A stretch of 64,000 nt of DNA from Nocardia anaemiae NBRC 100462 (GTDB taxonomy: Bacteria; Actinomycetota; Actinomycetes; Mycobacteriales; Mycobacteriaceae). The notes below the pieces were generated by a model. The model worked only from the letters and a program-made list of their open reading frames with translations, ran no database searches and was not told where the DNA came from. The stretch spans positions 62,001 through 126,000 of the forward strand of contig NZ_BDAZ01000046.1 in assembly GCF_001612725.1 (NCBI RefSeq), written 5' to 3'. The translations under genes and the position numbers were made by a program. Positions 28,854 through 37,905 of this stretch are shown here, piece by piece (the stretch's first letter is position 1; every line of letters starts with the position of its first letter).

Positions 28854-30524
28854 GTGGCGGACACGTATGTGGTGGGTGTCGACTTCGGCACGTTGTCCGG
28901 GCGGGCAGTTGTTGTCAGGGTGCGCGATGGGGCCGAGTTCGCCAGTGCGGTAAGCGAATACCGGCATGGCGTCATCGATCGCGCGCTACCCGCGACAGGG
29001 GTCGAGCTGCCGCCGGATTGGGCGCTGCAGGACCCTGAGGACTATCTCGATGTGCTGCGGACGGCGGTACCGGCGGCGCTGGTGGACTCGGGTGTCGACC
29101 CGGGCGATGTCATCGGAATCGCCACGGATTTCACGGCGTGCACGGTGCTGCCGACACTCGCCGACGGGACACCGCTGTGTCGGGTGCCAGAGTTCGCGGG
29201 GCGTCCGCATGCCTATCCGAAGCTGTGGAAGCACCATGCGGCACAGCCTCAGGCGGATCGGATCAATACCCTCGCCCATGAACGGGCCGAACCATGGATC
29301 AACCGGTATGGCGGCAAGATCTCGGCGGAATGGGAGTTCGCCAAGGCGCTGCAGATGTTGGAAGAGGATCCGGAGATCTACGCCAGGGCCGAGCGTTTCA
29401 TCGAGGCGGCGGACTGGATCATCTGGCAGCTGTGCGGCCGGGAGACTCGCAACGTCTGCACGGCCGGTTACAAGGGAATTCACCAGGACGGAAGCTGGCC
29501 GAGCCGCGACTACCTCGCCGCGCTGAATCCGGACTTCGCCGATTTCGCGGTCGGCAAGCTGGTCCACCCGCTGTCCCCGCTCGGTGGCCGTGCCGGAGGC
29601 CTGACCGAGCGGGCAGCGGGATGGACGGGGCTGCGGCCCGGGATCGCGGTCGCTGTCGGCAATGTCGACGCACATGTCACCGCGCCCGCCGCGCAGGCGG
29701 TCGAGGACGGACAGTTGCTCGCGGTGATGGGCACCTCCACCTGCCATGTCATGAACAGTGATCACCTCGCCGAGGTGCCTGGCATGTGCGGCGTGGTGGA
29801 TGGCGGAATCATCAGTGGCAGTTGGGGTTACGAGGCGGGACAGAGTGGTGTCGGCGATATCTTCGCGTGGTTCGTCGACTCGTCGCTGCCGAGGAGCTAT
29901 CACGCCGAGGCCGCCGCGTGTGGCTTGGATGCCCACGCATATCTGACCGAGTCGGCTCGGCGGCAGCGGGTCGGTGAGCACGGCTTGGTCGCGCTGGATT
30001 GGCACAGCGGAAACCGTTCGGTACTCGTCGACCACGATCTGTCCGGGGTCATGGTCGGCCTCACGCTCGCGACGAAACCCGAGGACATCTACCGCGCATT
30101 GCTGGAGGCCACCGCCTTCGGCACCCGCACCATCATCGAAACCTTCAATGCCGCAGGCGTTCCCGTTCGCGAACTCGTGATTGCCGGTGGCCTGCTGAAG
30201 AACTCGCTGCTGATGCAGATCTACGCCGATGTGACGCGGTTACCGCTGTCGATCATCGGCTCGGATCAGGGCCCGGCGCTCGGCTCGGCCATCCATGCCG
30301 CTGTCGCCGCCGGGGCCTACCCGGATGTCCGTGCCGCCGCCAAGGCGATGGGTCGGGTGCACCGCAACGCCTACCTTCCCGATCCCGACCGCGCCGCCGC
30401 CTACGACGCCATCTATGCCGAATACCAGGCCCTCCACGACCATTTCGGCCGCGGCGGCACCGAGGTGTTGCACCGGCTGCGACGCATCCGCAACGAGGCA
30501 CGAAGGGAAGTCGCCACCGCATGA
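28854..30524 (+). CDS. araB: L-ribulokinase AraB
   Basis: This 556-residue FGGY kinase phosphorylates L-ribulose to L-ribulose-5-phosphate in arabinose breakdown. The N-terminal phosphate loop GVDFGTLSGRAVVV matches ribulokinases, and the C-terminal ATP site includes VIAGGLLKNSLLMQIYADV. The segment MGTSTCHVM and the surrounding GNVDAHVTAPAAQAVEDGQLLAVMG are also typical of AraB rather than glycerol or xylulose kinases. The start is a GTG at 28854 with TAGGAG nine bases before it. It is the first gene of the operon and overlaps araD by four bases. Confidence 0.93.
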   Translation: MADTYVVGVDFGTLSGRAVVVRVRDGAEFASAVSEYRHGVIDRALPATGVELPPDWALQDPEDYLDVLRTAVPAALVDSGVDPGDVIGIATDFTACTVLPTLADGTPLCRVPEFAGRPHAYPKLWKHHAAQPQADRINTLAHERAEPWINRYGGKISAEWEFAKALQMLEEDPEIYARAERFIEAADWIIWQLCGRETRNVCTAGYKGIHQDGSWPSRDYLAALNPDFADFAVGKLVHPLSPLGGRAGGLTERAAGWTGLRPGIAVAVGNVDAHVTAPAAQAVEDGQLLAVMGTSTCHVMNSDHLAEVPGMCGVVDGGIISGSWGYEAGQSGVGDIFAWFVDSSLPRSYHAEAAACGLDAHAYLTESARRQRVGEHGLVALDWHSGNRSVLVDHDLSGVMVGLTLATKPEDIYRALLEATAFGTRTIIETFNAAGVPVRELVIAGGLLKNSLLMQIYADVTRLPLSIIGSDQGPALGSAIHAAVAAGAYPDVRAAAKAMGRVHRNAYLPDPDRAAAYDAIYAEYQALHDHFGRGGTEVLHRLRRIRNEARREVATA

Positions 30525-31183
30525 GTCGAACCGCCATTACCGGGTTGCGTGAGCAGCTGGTCGATCTGCATCGAGAACTACTGCGCTGGGGGCTGGTGGT
30601 GTGGACCGCTGGCAATGTCTCCGCCCGGGTGCCGGGTGAGGAATTGCTGGTCATCAAGCCGAGCGGGGTGTCCTACGACGAACTCACCGCGAATTCGATG
30701 GTGGTCTGCGATTTCGACGGCAAGCTGGTCGAAGGCGATCTGGCACCGTCCAGCGATACCGCCGCACACGCCTATATCTACCGGGCGATGCCCGAGGTGG
30801 GCGGTGTGGTGCATACCCATTCGACCTACGCGAGCGCGTGGGCCGCACGCGCGGAACCGATTCCGTGTGCGCTGACCGCGATGGCCGATGAGTTCGGCGG
30901 CGAAATTCCGGTCGGTCCGTTCGCGCTCATCGGCAACGACGATATCGGCCGGGGTGTGGTCGCGACGCTGTCGGGGCACCGCTCCCCCGCCGTCCTGATG
31001 CGCAACCACGGCGTCTTCGCGGTCGGGCGCGACGCGCGTGCCGCGGTCAAGGCGGCCGTCATGTGCGAGGACGTGGCTCGCACCGTGCACATCGCGCGCC
31101 AGCTCGGTGAACCGGTCCCCATCGCGCAGGCCGATGTGGACAGCCTGCACGACCGCTACCAGAACGTATACGGCCAGCACTGA
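30521..31183 (+). CDS. araD: L-ribulose-5-phosphate 4-epimerase AraD
   Basis: This 220-residue class II aldolase-family enzyme converts L-ribulose-5-phosphate to D-xylulose-5-phosphate, which enters the pentose phosphate pathway. The metal ligands are visible in VVHTHSTYA and the second motif MRNHGVF; the acidic catalytic region SSDTAAHAYIY follows family patterns. Its ATG overlaps the araB stop (ATGA), so the two are translationally coupled. Confidence 0.9.
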   Translation: MSRTAITGLREQLVDLHRELLRWGLVVWTAGNVSARVPGEELLVIKPSGVSYDELTANSMVVCDFDGKLVEGDLAPSSDTAAHAYIYRAMPEVGGVVHTHSTYASAWAARAEPIPCALTAMADEFGGEIPVGPFALIGNDDIGRGVVATLSGHRSPAVLMRNHGVFAVGRDARAAVKAAVMCEDVARTVHIARQLGEPVPIAQADVDSLHDRYQNVYGQH

Positions 31184-31215
31184 ATTCCGGCCGCCGACAA
31201 AGGAGTACGTCCTCG

Positions 31216-32610
31216 ATGAATCCGAAACCCCGCATCGGCCTACTCGGCATCATGCAGGCCCTCTACGACGACATGATCCCGGGCATCGCCGAGCGCCAGG
31301 ACCGCTACGCCCACGATATCGCCGAACAACTCGCCGACCTCGCCGACTGGACCGTCGGACGCCCGGTCAAGGACCGTCGCGACGCCGAGGCGGTCATGCG
31401 CGAATTCGTCAATGCCGATCTCGACGGCGTCATGGTGGTGATGCTCACCTACGGCCCGGCGATGCGGGTGGCGCGGTTGTTCAACGAGAACCGACTTCCG
31501 GTGCTACTGGCCAATATTCAACCCGAGCCGAACGTCACCGCGGCCTGGGATATGGCCGATATGACCTACAACCAGGGCATCCACGGCGCTCAGGACACCG
31601 CGAATGCGATGGTTCGTGCCGACCGTCCGTTCACCGTCGTCACCGACGACTGGAGAAGCCCGGAATTCGCGGTGCGCGTCGACCGTTGGGCACGCGCCGC
31701 GCGCGCGGTGACCGCATGGCGGTCGCTGAAGGTCGGCGTATTCGGCTATGCCATGAACGATATGGGCGATATCCGCGTCGACGAGAACGCGCTGTTGCGG
31801 GCGCTCGGTCCGGAGATCAGCTTCGTGGCACCCGGCGACCTATACCGCGGCAGCCAAGCGGTAACCGATGACGAGGTCGCGGCGCTGATGGCTTGGGAGG
31901 ACAGCGAATTCGCCATCGATCCGGCACTGACCGGAGCGGAACGCGAAGACCACGCCCGGATGCAGATCGCCATCGAACGCATTCTCACCGACCGCGGCTA
32001 CGGTGCGTACTCGACGCATTTCGACGCGATCGGCGAAGACGGCCGATTCCAGCGCCTGCCGCTGGCCGCGGCGTCGAGCCTGATGGCCAAGGGGTACGGC
32101 TATGGCGCCGAGGGCGATGCGATGGCCGCCGCCATGGTCTACGCGGGACATCAGCTCATCGGCGACGGCCATTTCACCGAGATGTACGCGATGGACTTCC
32201 CCTCCGACTCGATCCTGATGAGCCATATGGGCGAAGGGAATTGGCGCATCGCGCGCGAGGATGAACCGGTCCGGCTGATCCGGCGTGAACTCGGCATCGG
32301 CAAGCTCGACGAACCGCCGACCTTCCTGTTCCGCTACCGGCCGGGACCCGCGACGCTGGCCTGCCTGGTTTCACTCGGCGGCGAAAAGTTCCGCATGGTG
32401 GTGGCCGAGGGCGACGTGCTCGACAGCCAGCACCTGCCCGCCCTGGAAATGCCCTACGGCCAGTTCCGGCCCGCGAGCGGGGTGCGCGCCTGCATGGACG
32501 GCTGGCTCACCGCGGGTGGGCCGCACCACCAGGTCATGAATATCGGCCACCACGCCGCCGACTGGCAGGTCTTCTGCCAGCTCACCGGCATCGAGTTCGT
32601 CCAGGTCTAG
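31216..32610 (+). CDS. araA: L-arabinose isomerase AraA-like
   Basis: This 464-residue enzyme would convert L-arabinose to L-ribulose, the first step of the pathway. It is shorter than the 500-residue E. coli AraA and belongs to the wider arabinose/fucose isomerase superfamily. Recognisable segments are the start KPRIGLLGIMQALYDDMIPG, the middle KGYGYGAEGDAMAAAMV and MSHMGEGNWRIA near residue 335, with the histidines and acidic residues that bind the metal. Context with araB and araD makes the assignment firm in role, though its sequence is divergent from enterobacterial AraA. AGGAG lies 11 bases before the ATG. Confidence 0.82.
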   Translation: MNPKPRIGLLGIMQALYDDMIPGIAERQDRYAHDIAEQLADLADWTVGRPVKDRRDAEAVMREFVNADLDGVMVVMLTYGPAMRVARLFNENRLPVLLANIQPEPNVTAAWDMADMTYNQGIHGAQDTANAMVRADRPFTVVTDDWRSPEFAVRVDRWARAARAVTAWRSLKVGVFGYAMNDMGDIRVDENALLRALGPEISFVAPGDLYRGSQAVTDDEVAALMAWEDSEFAIDPALTGAEREDHARMQIAIERILTDRGYGAYSTHFDAIGEDGRFQRLPLAAASSLMAKGYGYGAEGDAMAAAMVYAGHQLIGDGHFTEMYAMDFPSDSILMSHMGEGNWRIAREDEPVRLIRRELGIGKLDEPPTFLFRYRPGPATLACLVSLGGEKFRMVVAEGDVLDSQHLPALEMPYGQFRPASGVRACMDGWLTAGGPHHQVMNIGHHAADWQVFCQLTGIEFVQV

Positions 32611-32625
32611 TCAAGGAGTTGTGCC

Positions 32626-33720
32626 ATGCCCACCATCAACCGACGCGGACTCTTCGCCGGAGCCGCCGGTGTCGCCGCGCTGTTGGCCGCCGCCGCGTGT
32701 TCCGTTGAGGACAGCGGGAATTCGTCCGGAACCGGCGGCATGATCGGCATCGCCATGCCGACGAAATCCTCCGAACGCTGGGTCGCCGACGGCAACAATA
32801 TCGTCAAGCAGTTCAAGGACCTCGGCTACGACACCGATCTGCAGTACGCCGAGGACGTCATCGAGACGCAGGTCTCCCAGATCGAGAACATGATCACCCG
32901 GGGCGTCAAGGCGCTGGTGATCGCGGCGATCGACAACAAATCGCTCACCGGCGTGCTGCAGCAGGCCAAGTCGAACAAGATCGCGGTAATCGCCTACGAC
33001 CGGCTCATCCGCGACACCGCGAACGTCGACTACTACGCCACCTTCGACAACTTCAAAGTCGGTGTGCTGGAAGCGAATTACATCGTCGACCGACTCGGTC
33101 TGCGCGATGGCAAGGGCCCGTTCTCGATCGAACTGTTCGCCGGTTCCCCCGACGACAACAACACCTACTACTTCTTCAACGGCGCCATGTCGGTGATCCG
33201 GCCCTATCTGGACTCCGGCAAGCTGGTGGTCCGCTCCGGACAGACCGCCGTCGACCAGGTGACCACCCTGCGCTGGGAGGGCGCCACCGCACAGTCCCGG
33301 ATGGAGAACCTGCTCAGCGCCAACTACTCCACCGCGAATATCGATGCCGTGCTGTCCCCCTATGACGGTCTCAGCATCGGCATCGTCTCGGCACTCAAGG
33401 CGGTCGGCTACGGCAGGGGCGATAAGAAGATGCCGGTGGTCACCGGTCAGGATGCCGAGAAGGCGTCGGTGAAGTCGATCATCGCGGGCGAGCAGACCAT
33501 GACCGTCTTCAAGGACACCCGCGACCTCGCCAAACGCGCCGTTCAGATGGTCAATGCGATCTTGACCAGCGGCACACCGGAAACCAATGACACCACCTCC
33601 TACGACAACGGCGCGAAGAAGGTGCCGTCGTATCTGCTGCAGCCGGTCTCGGTCGACAAGGACAACTACCGCAAGGTGCTGATCGAGTCCGGCTACTACT
33701 CCGAGCGCGACTTCGCCTGA
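32626..33720 (+). CDS. chvE: sugar ABC transporter substrate-binding lipoprotein, ChvE-like
   Basis: This 364-residue periplasmic-binding-protein homologue would capture a monosaccharide (arabinose, galactose, xylose or glucose in known ChvE/MmsE proteins). It has a twin-arginine-like start (NRRGLF) and a lipobox AAAC near residue 25, so it is lipid-anchored. The ChvE type is shown by GIAMPTKSSERWVADGNNIV, VIAYDRLIRDT and VVTGQDAEKASVKSI. AGGAG precedes the ATG by seven bases. It is co-oriented and close to araA and is followed by its ATPase and permease. Confidence 0.88.
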   Translation: MPTINRRGLFAGAAGVAALLAAAACSVEDSGNSSGTGGMIGIAMPTKSSERWVADGNNIVKQFKDLGYDTDLQYAEDVIETQVSQIENMITRGVKALVIAAIDNKSLTGVLQQAKSNKIAVIAYDRLIRDTANVDYYATFDNFKVGVLEANYIVDRLGLRDGKGPFSIELFAGSPDDNNTYYFFNGAMSVIRPYLDSGKLVVRSGQTAVDQVTTLRWEGATAQSRMENLLSANYSTANIDAVLSPYDGLSIGIVSALKAVGYGRGDKKMPVVTGQDAEKASVKSIIAGEQTMTVFKDTRDLAKRAVQMVNAILTSGTPETNDTTSYDNGAKKVPSYLLQPVSVDKDNYRKVLIESGYYSERDFA

Positions 33721-33736
33721 CGACCGGAAGGTGCCC

Positions 33737-35290
33737 ATGACCAAGCACATTCTCGAAATGCGCGGGATCACCATGGAATTCCCGGGTGTGAAGGCGCTGG
33801 ACGCGGTGGACTTCGCGGTGGCCGACGGCGAAATCCACGCTCTGGTCGGCGAGAACGGCGCGGGCAAATCCACACTCATGAAGGTGGTCAGCGGCGTCTA
33901 CCCGCACGGCTCCTACAGCGGGCAGATGCTCATGGACGGTGCCGATGTGGCGTTCAAGGATATTCGCGGCAGCGAGGCGGCGGGTATCGCGATCATTCAC
34001 CAGGAATTGGCGCTGGTGCCGCAGCTTTCGATCGCGGAGAACATCTTTCTCGGCAATGAACGGCTGCGCAGCCGGACCGTCGACTGGCACGAGACCAATC
34101 GGCAGGCAATGCTGCTGATGCGGCAGGTCGGTCTCGTCGAGGATCCCGAAACGCTGGTCGCCGCTCTGGGCGTCGGCAAACAGCAACTCGTTGAGATCGC
34201 CAAGGCGCTGTCCAAGCAGGTGCGATTGCTCATTCTCGACGAACCGACCGCGGCGCTCAACGAGACCGACAGCGCGAGCCTGCTCGCGCTGTTGCGGCAA
34301 CTGCGTGAGCAGGGCATCACCTCGATCCTTATCTCGCACAAGCTGAACGAGGTTTTGGCCGTCGCGGATTCGATCACCGTGCTGCGCGACGGCCGGACCA
34401 TCGAGACCCTGGACGCGGCGGCCGCGGAGGTAACCGAGGATCGCATCATCAAGGGCATGGTCGGGCGCGATCTCGACCACCGGTTCCCGCCGCGGCCGGA
34501 TCCGCAGATCGGCGAGGTGTTCTTCGAGATCGCCGATTGGAATGTCGACCACCCGACCATTGCCGACCGCCGGATCGTGCGGGATGCGGCGCTGAATGTG
34601 CGGCGCGGTGAAATCGTCGGCATCGCCGGGTTGATGGGTGCCGGGCGCACGGAATTGGCGATGAGTGTTTTCGGCCGGTCCTACGGTCGCAATATTCGCG
34701 GCACGATTCGCAAAGACGGTGCAGTGCTGAAAATTTCGTCGGTACATGACGCTATCGGCGCCGGGATCGCCTATGTCTCGGAGGACCGTAAGCAATACGG
34801 ATTGATCCTCGATGAAGACATCCGCCGCAATATGACCCTCGCCAATCTTCCCGCGGTCTCCCGGCATACCGTCATCGACACCCACCGCGAGATCGTCGAA
34901 GCCGAGCGTCTGCGCACTCGGCTGACAGTGAAGACCCCGACGGTATTCCAGAAGGTGGGCAATCTCTCCGGCGGAAACCAGCAGAAGGTCGTGCTCGGCA
35001 AATGGATCTTCACCGAGCCCGATCTGCTGATCCTCGACGAGCCGACCCGCGGCATCGACGTCGGCGCCAAATACGAGATCTACCTGATCGTTCAGCAGCT
35101 CGCCGCCGCCGGAAAGGGCGTGCTGATCATCTCCTCGGAACTGCCGGAACTGCTCGGCCTGTGCGACCGCGTCTACGCGATGAGCCAGGGCCGGATAACC
35201 GGTGAACTACCGAAACACGAAGCCACACAGGAGGCTGTCATGAAACTGATGACGCGCGGCACCGCCACGGCCGAGGCGGTACCCGAATGA
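33737..35290 (+). CDS. gguA: sugar ABC transporter ATPase, GguA/MmsA type
   Basis: This 517-residue protein has two fused nucleotide-binding domains that power sugar import. The first has Walker A GENGAGKST (about residues 40-48) and Walker B LLILDEPTAAL. The second has a degenerate Walker A (GLMGAGRTE) but a canonical signature LSGGNQQKV and LLILDEPTRGID. This asymmetry is normal for the RbsA/XylG/MglA family. The ATG at 33737 is preferred over the GTG at 33731 because GGAAGG then has proper spacing. It overlaps the permease gene by four bases. Confidence 0.92.
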   Translation: MTKHILEMRGITMEFPGVKALDAVDFAVADGEIHALVGENGAGKSTLMKVVSGVYPHGSYSGQMLMDGADVAFKDIRGSEAAGIAIIHQELALVPQLSIAENIFLGNERLRSRTVDWHETNRQAMLLMRQVGLVEDPETLVAALGVGKQQLVEIAKALSKQVRLLILDEPTAALNETDSASLLALLRQLREQGITSILISHKLNEVLAVADSITVLRDGRTIETLDAAAAEVTEDRIIKGMVGRDLDHRFPPRPDPQIGEVFFEIADWNVDHPTIADRRIVRDAALNVRRGEIVGIAGLMGAGRTELAMSVFGRSYGRNIRGTIRKDGAVLKISSVHDAIGAGIAYVSEDRKQYGLILDEDIRRNMTLANLPAVSRHTVIDTHREIVEAERLRTRLTVKTPTVFQKVGNLSGGNQQKVVLGKWIFTEPDLLILDEPTRGIDVGAKYEIYLIVQQLAAAGKGVLIISSELPELLGLCDRVYAMSQGRITGELPKHEATQEAVMKLMTRGTATAEAVPE

Positions 35291-36603
35291 CGTTGCTGGA
35301 CAAGCTCGAGGACGATGGCTCCACCGAGGTTATCGCGAAGGCCGTCGAGCAGAAACAGGTCGGCGCGCTGGCCGCCCTTCGCCGGACCCTGCGCGGCAAT
35401 GTGCGCCAATACGGCATGATCGTGGCGCTCGTGGTGATCACGCTGCTGTTCCAAATCCTCACCACGGCGAAGCTTTCCGACGGCGTCAGCCTGTTGACCC
35501 CGCTCAATGTCACGAATGTCATCCTGCAGAACGGCTACATCCTGGTGCTGGCCATCGGGATGATGCTGGTGATCATCAACGGACACATCGACTTATCGGT
35601 CGGATCACTGTGCGCGCTGGTCGGCGCGGTGACCGGTATCGCCATTGTGCAATGGCATTGGCCGTGGCCGGTGGTCGTGCTTGCGGCCATCGCGATGGGC
35701 GCGGCCATCGGTGCGTGGCAGGGGTATTGGATCGCCTACGTCAAAATTCCGGCGTTCATCGTCACCCTGGGCGGCATGCTGCTGTTCCGTGGTCTGGCGC
35801 AGTTGGTGCTCCAGGGTCAGTCGATCGGCCCGTTCCCGCAGGGCTTCGTGAATATCGCGGCCGGATATCTGCCGAATTGGTTGCCGCTGCATGCCGTTCA
35901 GTTCGCCGGGTTCAACGGAGTCGCCATTCGGCTGCGTGTGGGTGAGCTGAACGGTTTGACCCTGCTCATCGGCGTGCTCGCGGTCGCGGCGCTGGTGTGG
36001 TCGCAATGGCGGGTGCGCCAGCGCCGCAATTCCTACGGTCTGCCTGCCGGACCGCGCTCGTTGTTCATCGCGAAGTCGGCGGCGCTCGGCGCGGTCATCC
36101 TGGCATTCAGCTTCGTATTGGCTTCCTACAACGGGATTCCGATTATCGGCGTCATTCTGATCGCTTTGATCGTGCTGTATTCGTTCGTCATGAACCGCTC
36201 GGTGATCGGGCGGCGGATCTACGCCGTCGGCGGCAATGAGAAGGCCGCACAATTGTCCGGGGTGAATACCAAGGCCAATACGTTCTGGGTTTTCGTCAAT
36301 ATGGGCGTGCTCGCGGCATTGGCGGGTGTCATCTTCGCGGCCCGGCTCGGCGCGGCGACTCCGAAGGCCGGACAGAACTTCGAACTCGATGCCATCGCCG
36401 CGGCATTCGTCGGTGGCGCGTCGGCCAGCGGCGGTATCGGCACGGTCGTTGGGGCGATCGTCGGGGCGCTGGTGATGGGCGTGATGAACAACGGCATGTC
36501 GATGCTCGGCGTCGGCAGCGACTGGCAGTTGGTCATCAAGGGTCTGGTGCTGCTGGCCGCCGTGGCATTCGACGTCTACAACAAGAAGCGCGCGGCGGCC
36601 TGA
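35287..36603 (+). CDS. gguB: sugar ABC transporter permease, GguB/MmsB type
   Basis: This 438-residue permease has about ten membrane helices and works with the ChvE-like protein and the GguA-like ATPase. The family signature NGHIDLSVGSLCALVGAVTGIA is clear near residue 98, and a second, GNEKAAQLSGVNTKANTFWVF, lies before the last helices. Its length fits the longer GguB/XylH permeases rather than the 320-residue RbsC type. The ATG overlaps the gguA stop. It ends only four bases from the converging lacI gene, with no room for a terminator. Confidence 0.9.
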   Translation: MTLLDKLEDDGSTEVIAKAVEQKQVGALAALRRTLRGNVRQYGMIVALVVITLLFQILTTAKLSDGVSLLTPLNVTNVILQNGYILVLAIGMMLVIINGHIDLSVGSLCALVGAVTGIAIVQWHWPWPVVVLAAIAMGAAIGAWQGYWIAYVKIPAFIVTLGGMLLFRGLAQLVLQGQSIGPFPQGFVNIAAGYLPNWLPLHAVQFAGFNGVAIRLRVGELNGLTLLIGVLAVAALVWSQWRVRQRRNSYGLPAGPRSLFIAKSAALGAVILAFSFVLASYNGIPIIGVILIALIVLYSFVMNRSVIGRRIYAVGGNEKAAQLSGVNTKANTFWVFVNMGVLAALAGVIFAARLGAATPKAGQNFELDAIAAAFVGGASASGGIGTVVGAIVGALVMGVMNNGMSMLGVGSDWQLVIKGLVLLAAVAFDVYNKKRAAA

Positions 36604-36607
36604 CCCC

Positions 36608-37678
36608 TCACCGCTGGGCCGGTGCCGCCGTGCTGTCGCGCGTGACCAGCGTCGGCAGCACCGAAGGCGATGCCGGTTCGGCGGTGATGCCGTCGAATTC
36701 CAAGAGCCGCAACAACATCTGCATGCTGCGGCGGCCCACCTCGTCGAAGTCCTGTCGGACGGTCGTCAGCGGCGGCGAGAGGTAGGCGGCCTCCGGAATA
36801 TCGTCGAAACCGACCACCGAGATGTCGGCGGGCACCCGGATACCGCGTTCGGTGAAGGCGCGCAGCATGCCGAGCGCCATCTGGTCATTGGCCGCGAATA
36901 CCGCGGTCACATCGGGCTGCGCGGCGAGCAGCAGGCCCGCTTCGTAGCCGGAGTGCGCGCTCCAATCCCCGCCGATCACCGGCGGAATCGGTGCGCCTGC
37001 GGCCTCCAGTGTGCGTCGCCACCCCTCGATGCGATCGCGCGCCTCCAGCCAGTCACTGGGACCGGCGACCTGCCATACCGTGCGATGCCCCAGATCGAGC
37101 AGATGCTGCACGGCCAGCCGGGCACCCTCGACCTGATCCACCGAAACCGACGGCAAGCCACTGTCCTGTCCTGCCTCGACCGCGACGGCGAGCAGGCGTT
37201 CGGGCAGATTGTGCAGTGCCGCGGCGGCGGCCATCTGCGGGGCGATGACGATGATCCCGTCCACGCCCTGATCGGCCAGACTGTTCGCGGCGGCCAGCAC
37301 ACTGGAGCGGTCCACCGTCTCCAGCGCGAAGATGCTGACACCGTAACCCGCTGTGCGAGCGGCACGTTCGATGCCGAGCAGGGTGCACGCCGGTCCATAC
37401 AGGATGGTGTCGAAGCTGACCACGCCGAGCATATTCGAGCGCCTGCTGACCAGCCCCCTGGCCATGGCGTTGGGGCGGTAGCCGAGTTGTTCGACGGCGC
37501 GCAGTACCCGCTCACGAGTCTCCGCGCGCACGTTCGCGCTGCCGTTGAGCACCCGCGACACCGTCTGATGGGAGACTCCGGCGAGTTTGGCGACATCGGT
37601 CATGACCGCCGGGCGCGTACCCGTCGGCCGAACCGCCGTTGAGGTATCCCCGGCGGCAAATCCGTCCCTGTCCCTCAC
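36608..37678 (-). CDS. LacI-family transcriptional regulator of the pentose locus
   Basis: This 356-residue repressor has an N-terminal helix-turn-helix (DVAKLAGVSHQTVSRVLNG, about residues 28-46) and hinge (YRPNAMARGLVSRRSNMLGVV). A periplasmic-binding-like sensor domain follows, which probably binds the inducing sugar or a breakdown product. The start is a GTG at 37678, preceded by GGAAGG. Matching operators occur before its own gene, before the ytfQ-like gene and twice at araB, so it most likely represses all of them and itself. The extra 25 residues ahead of the helix-turn-helix are unusual but plausible. Confidence 0.9.
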   Translation of the reverse strand: MRDRDGFAAGDTSTAVRPTGTRPAVMTDVAKLAGVSHQTVSRVLNGSANVRAETRERVLRAVEQLGYRPNAMARGLVSRRSNMLGVVSFDTILYGPACTLLGIERAARTAGYGVSIFALETVDRSSVLAAANSLADQGVDGIIVIAPQMAAAAALHNLPERLLAVAVEAGQDSGLPSVSVDQVEGARLAVQHLLDLGHRTVWQVAGPSDWLEARDRIEGWRRTLEAAGAPIPPVIGGDWSAHSGYEAGLLLAAQPDVTAVFAANDQMALGMLRAFTERGIRVPADISVVGFDDIPEAAYLSPPLTTVRQDFDEVGRRSMQMLLRLLEFDGITAEPASPSVLPTLVTRDSTAAPAQR

Positions 37679-37715
37679 ATCCCACCTTCCAAAGCGTCTC
37701 GTCCCGGTTCCCTCA

Positions 37716-37729
37716 GGTTAACGCTCACA
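37716..37729 (-). promoter_or_regulatory. LacI-type operator in front of lacI
   Basis: Read on the minus strand, TGTGAGCGTTAACC matches the operators at araB and ytfQ in 11-12 of 14 positions. It lies 38 bases before the lacI start, which suggests autoregulation. Confidence 0.7.
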
Positions 37730-37819
37730 CGGCCGATCGCCGCGGCACGGCGCGACTGCCGTGCCGACCTCGGCAACCGACATCCGGTCGTCGCCATCAG
37801 ATTACGACCGTCCGAGCTC

Positions 37820-37847
37820 TTGACTAGAAGAATGTGAGCGCTAACAC
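37820..37847 (+). promoter_or_regulatory. promoter and LacI-type operator for the ytfQ-like operon
   Basis: TTGACT (37820-37825) and TAACAC (37842-37847) form a likely promoter with 16-base spacing. The operator TGTGAGCGCTAACA (37833-37846) overlaps the -10 box, as at araB. Confidence 0.75.
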
Positions 37848-37905
37848 TAACAGGACTACCGCACCTCGGTGCAACACGTTTCACAATTCAAGGGAGAGCC
37901 TGATC

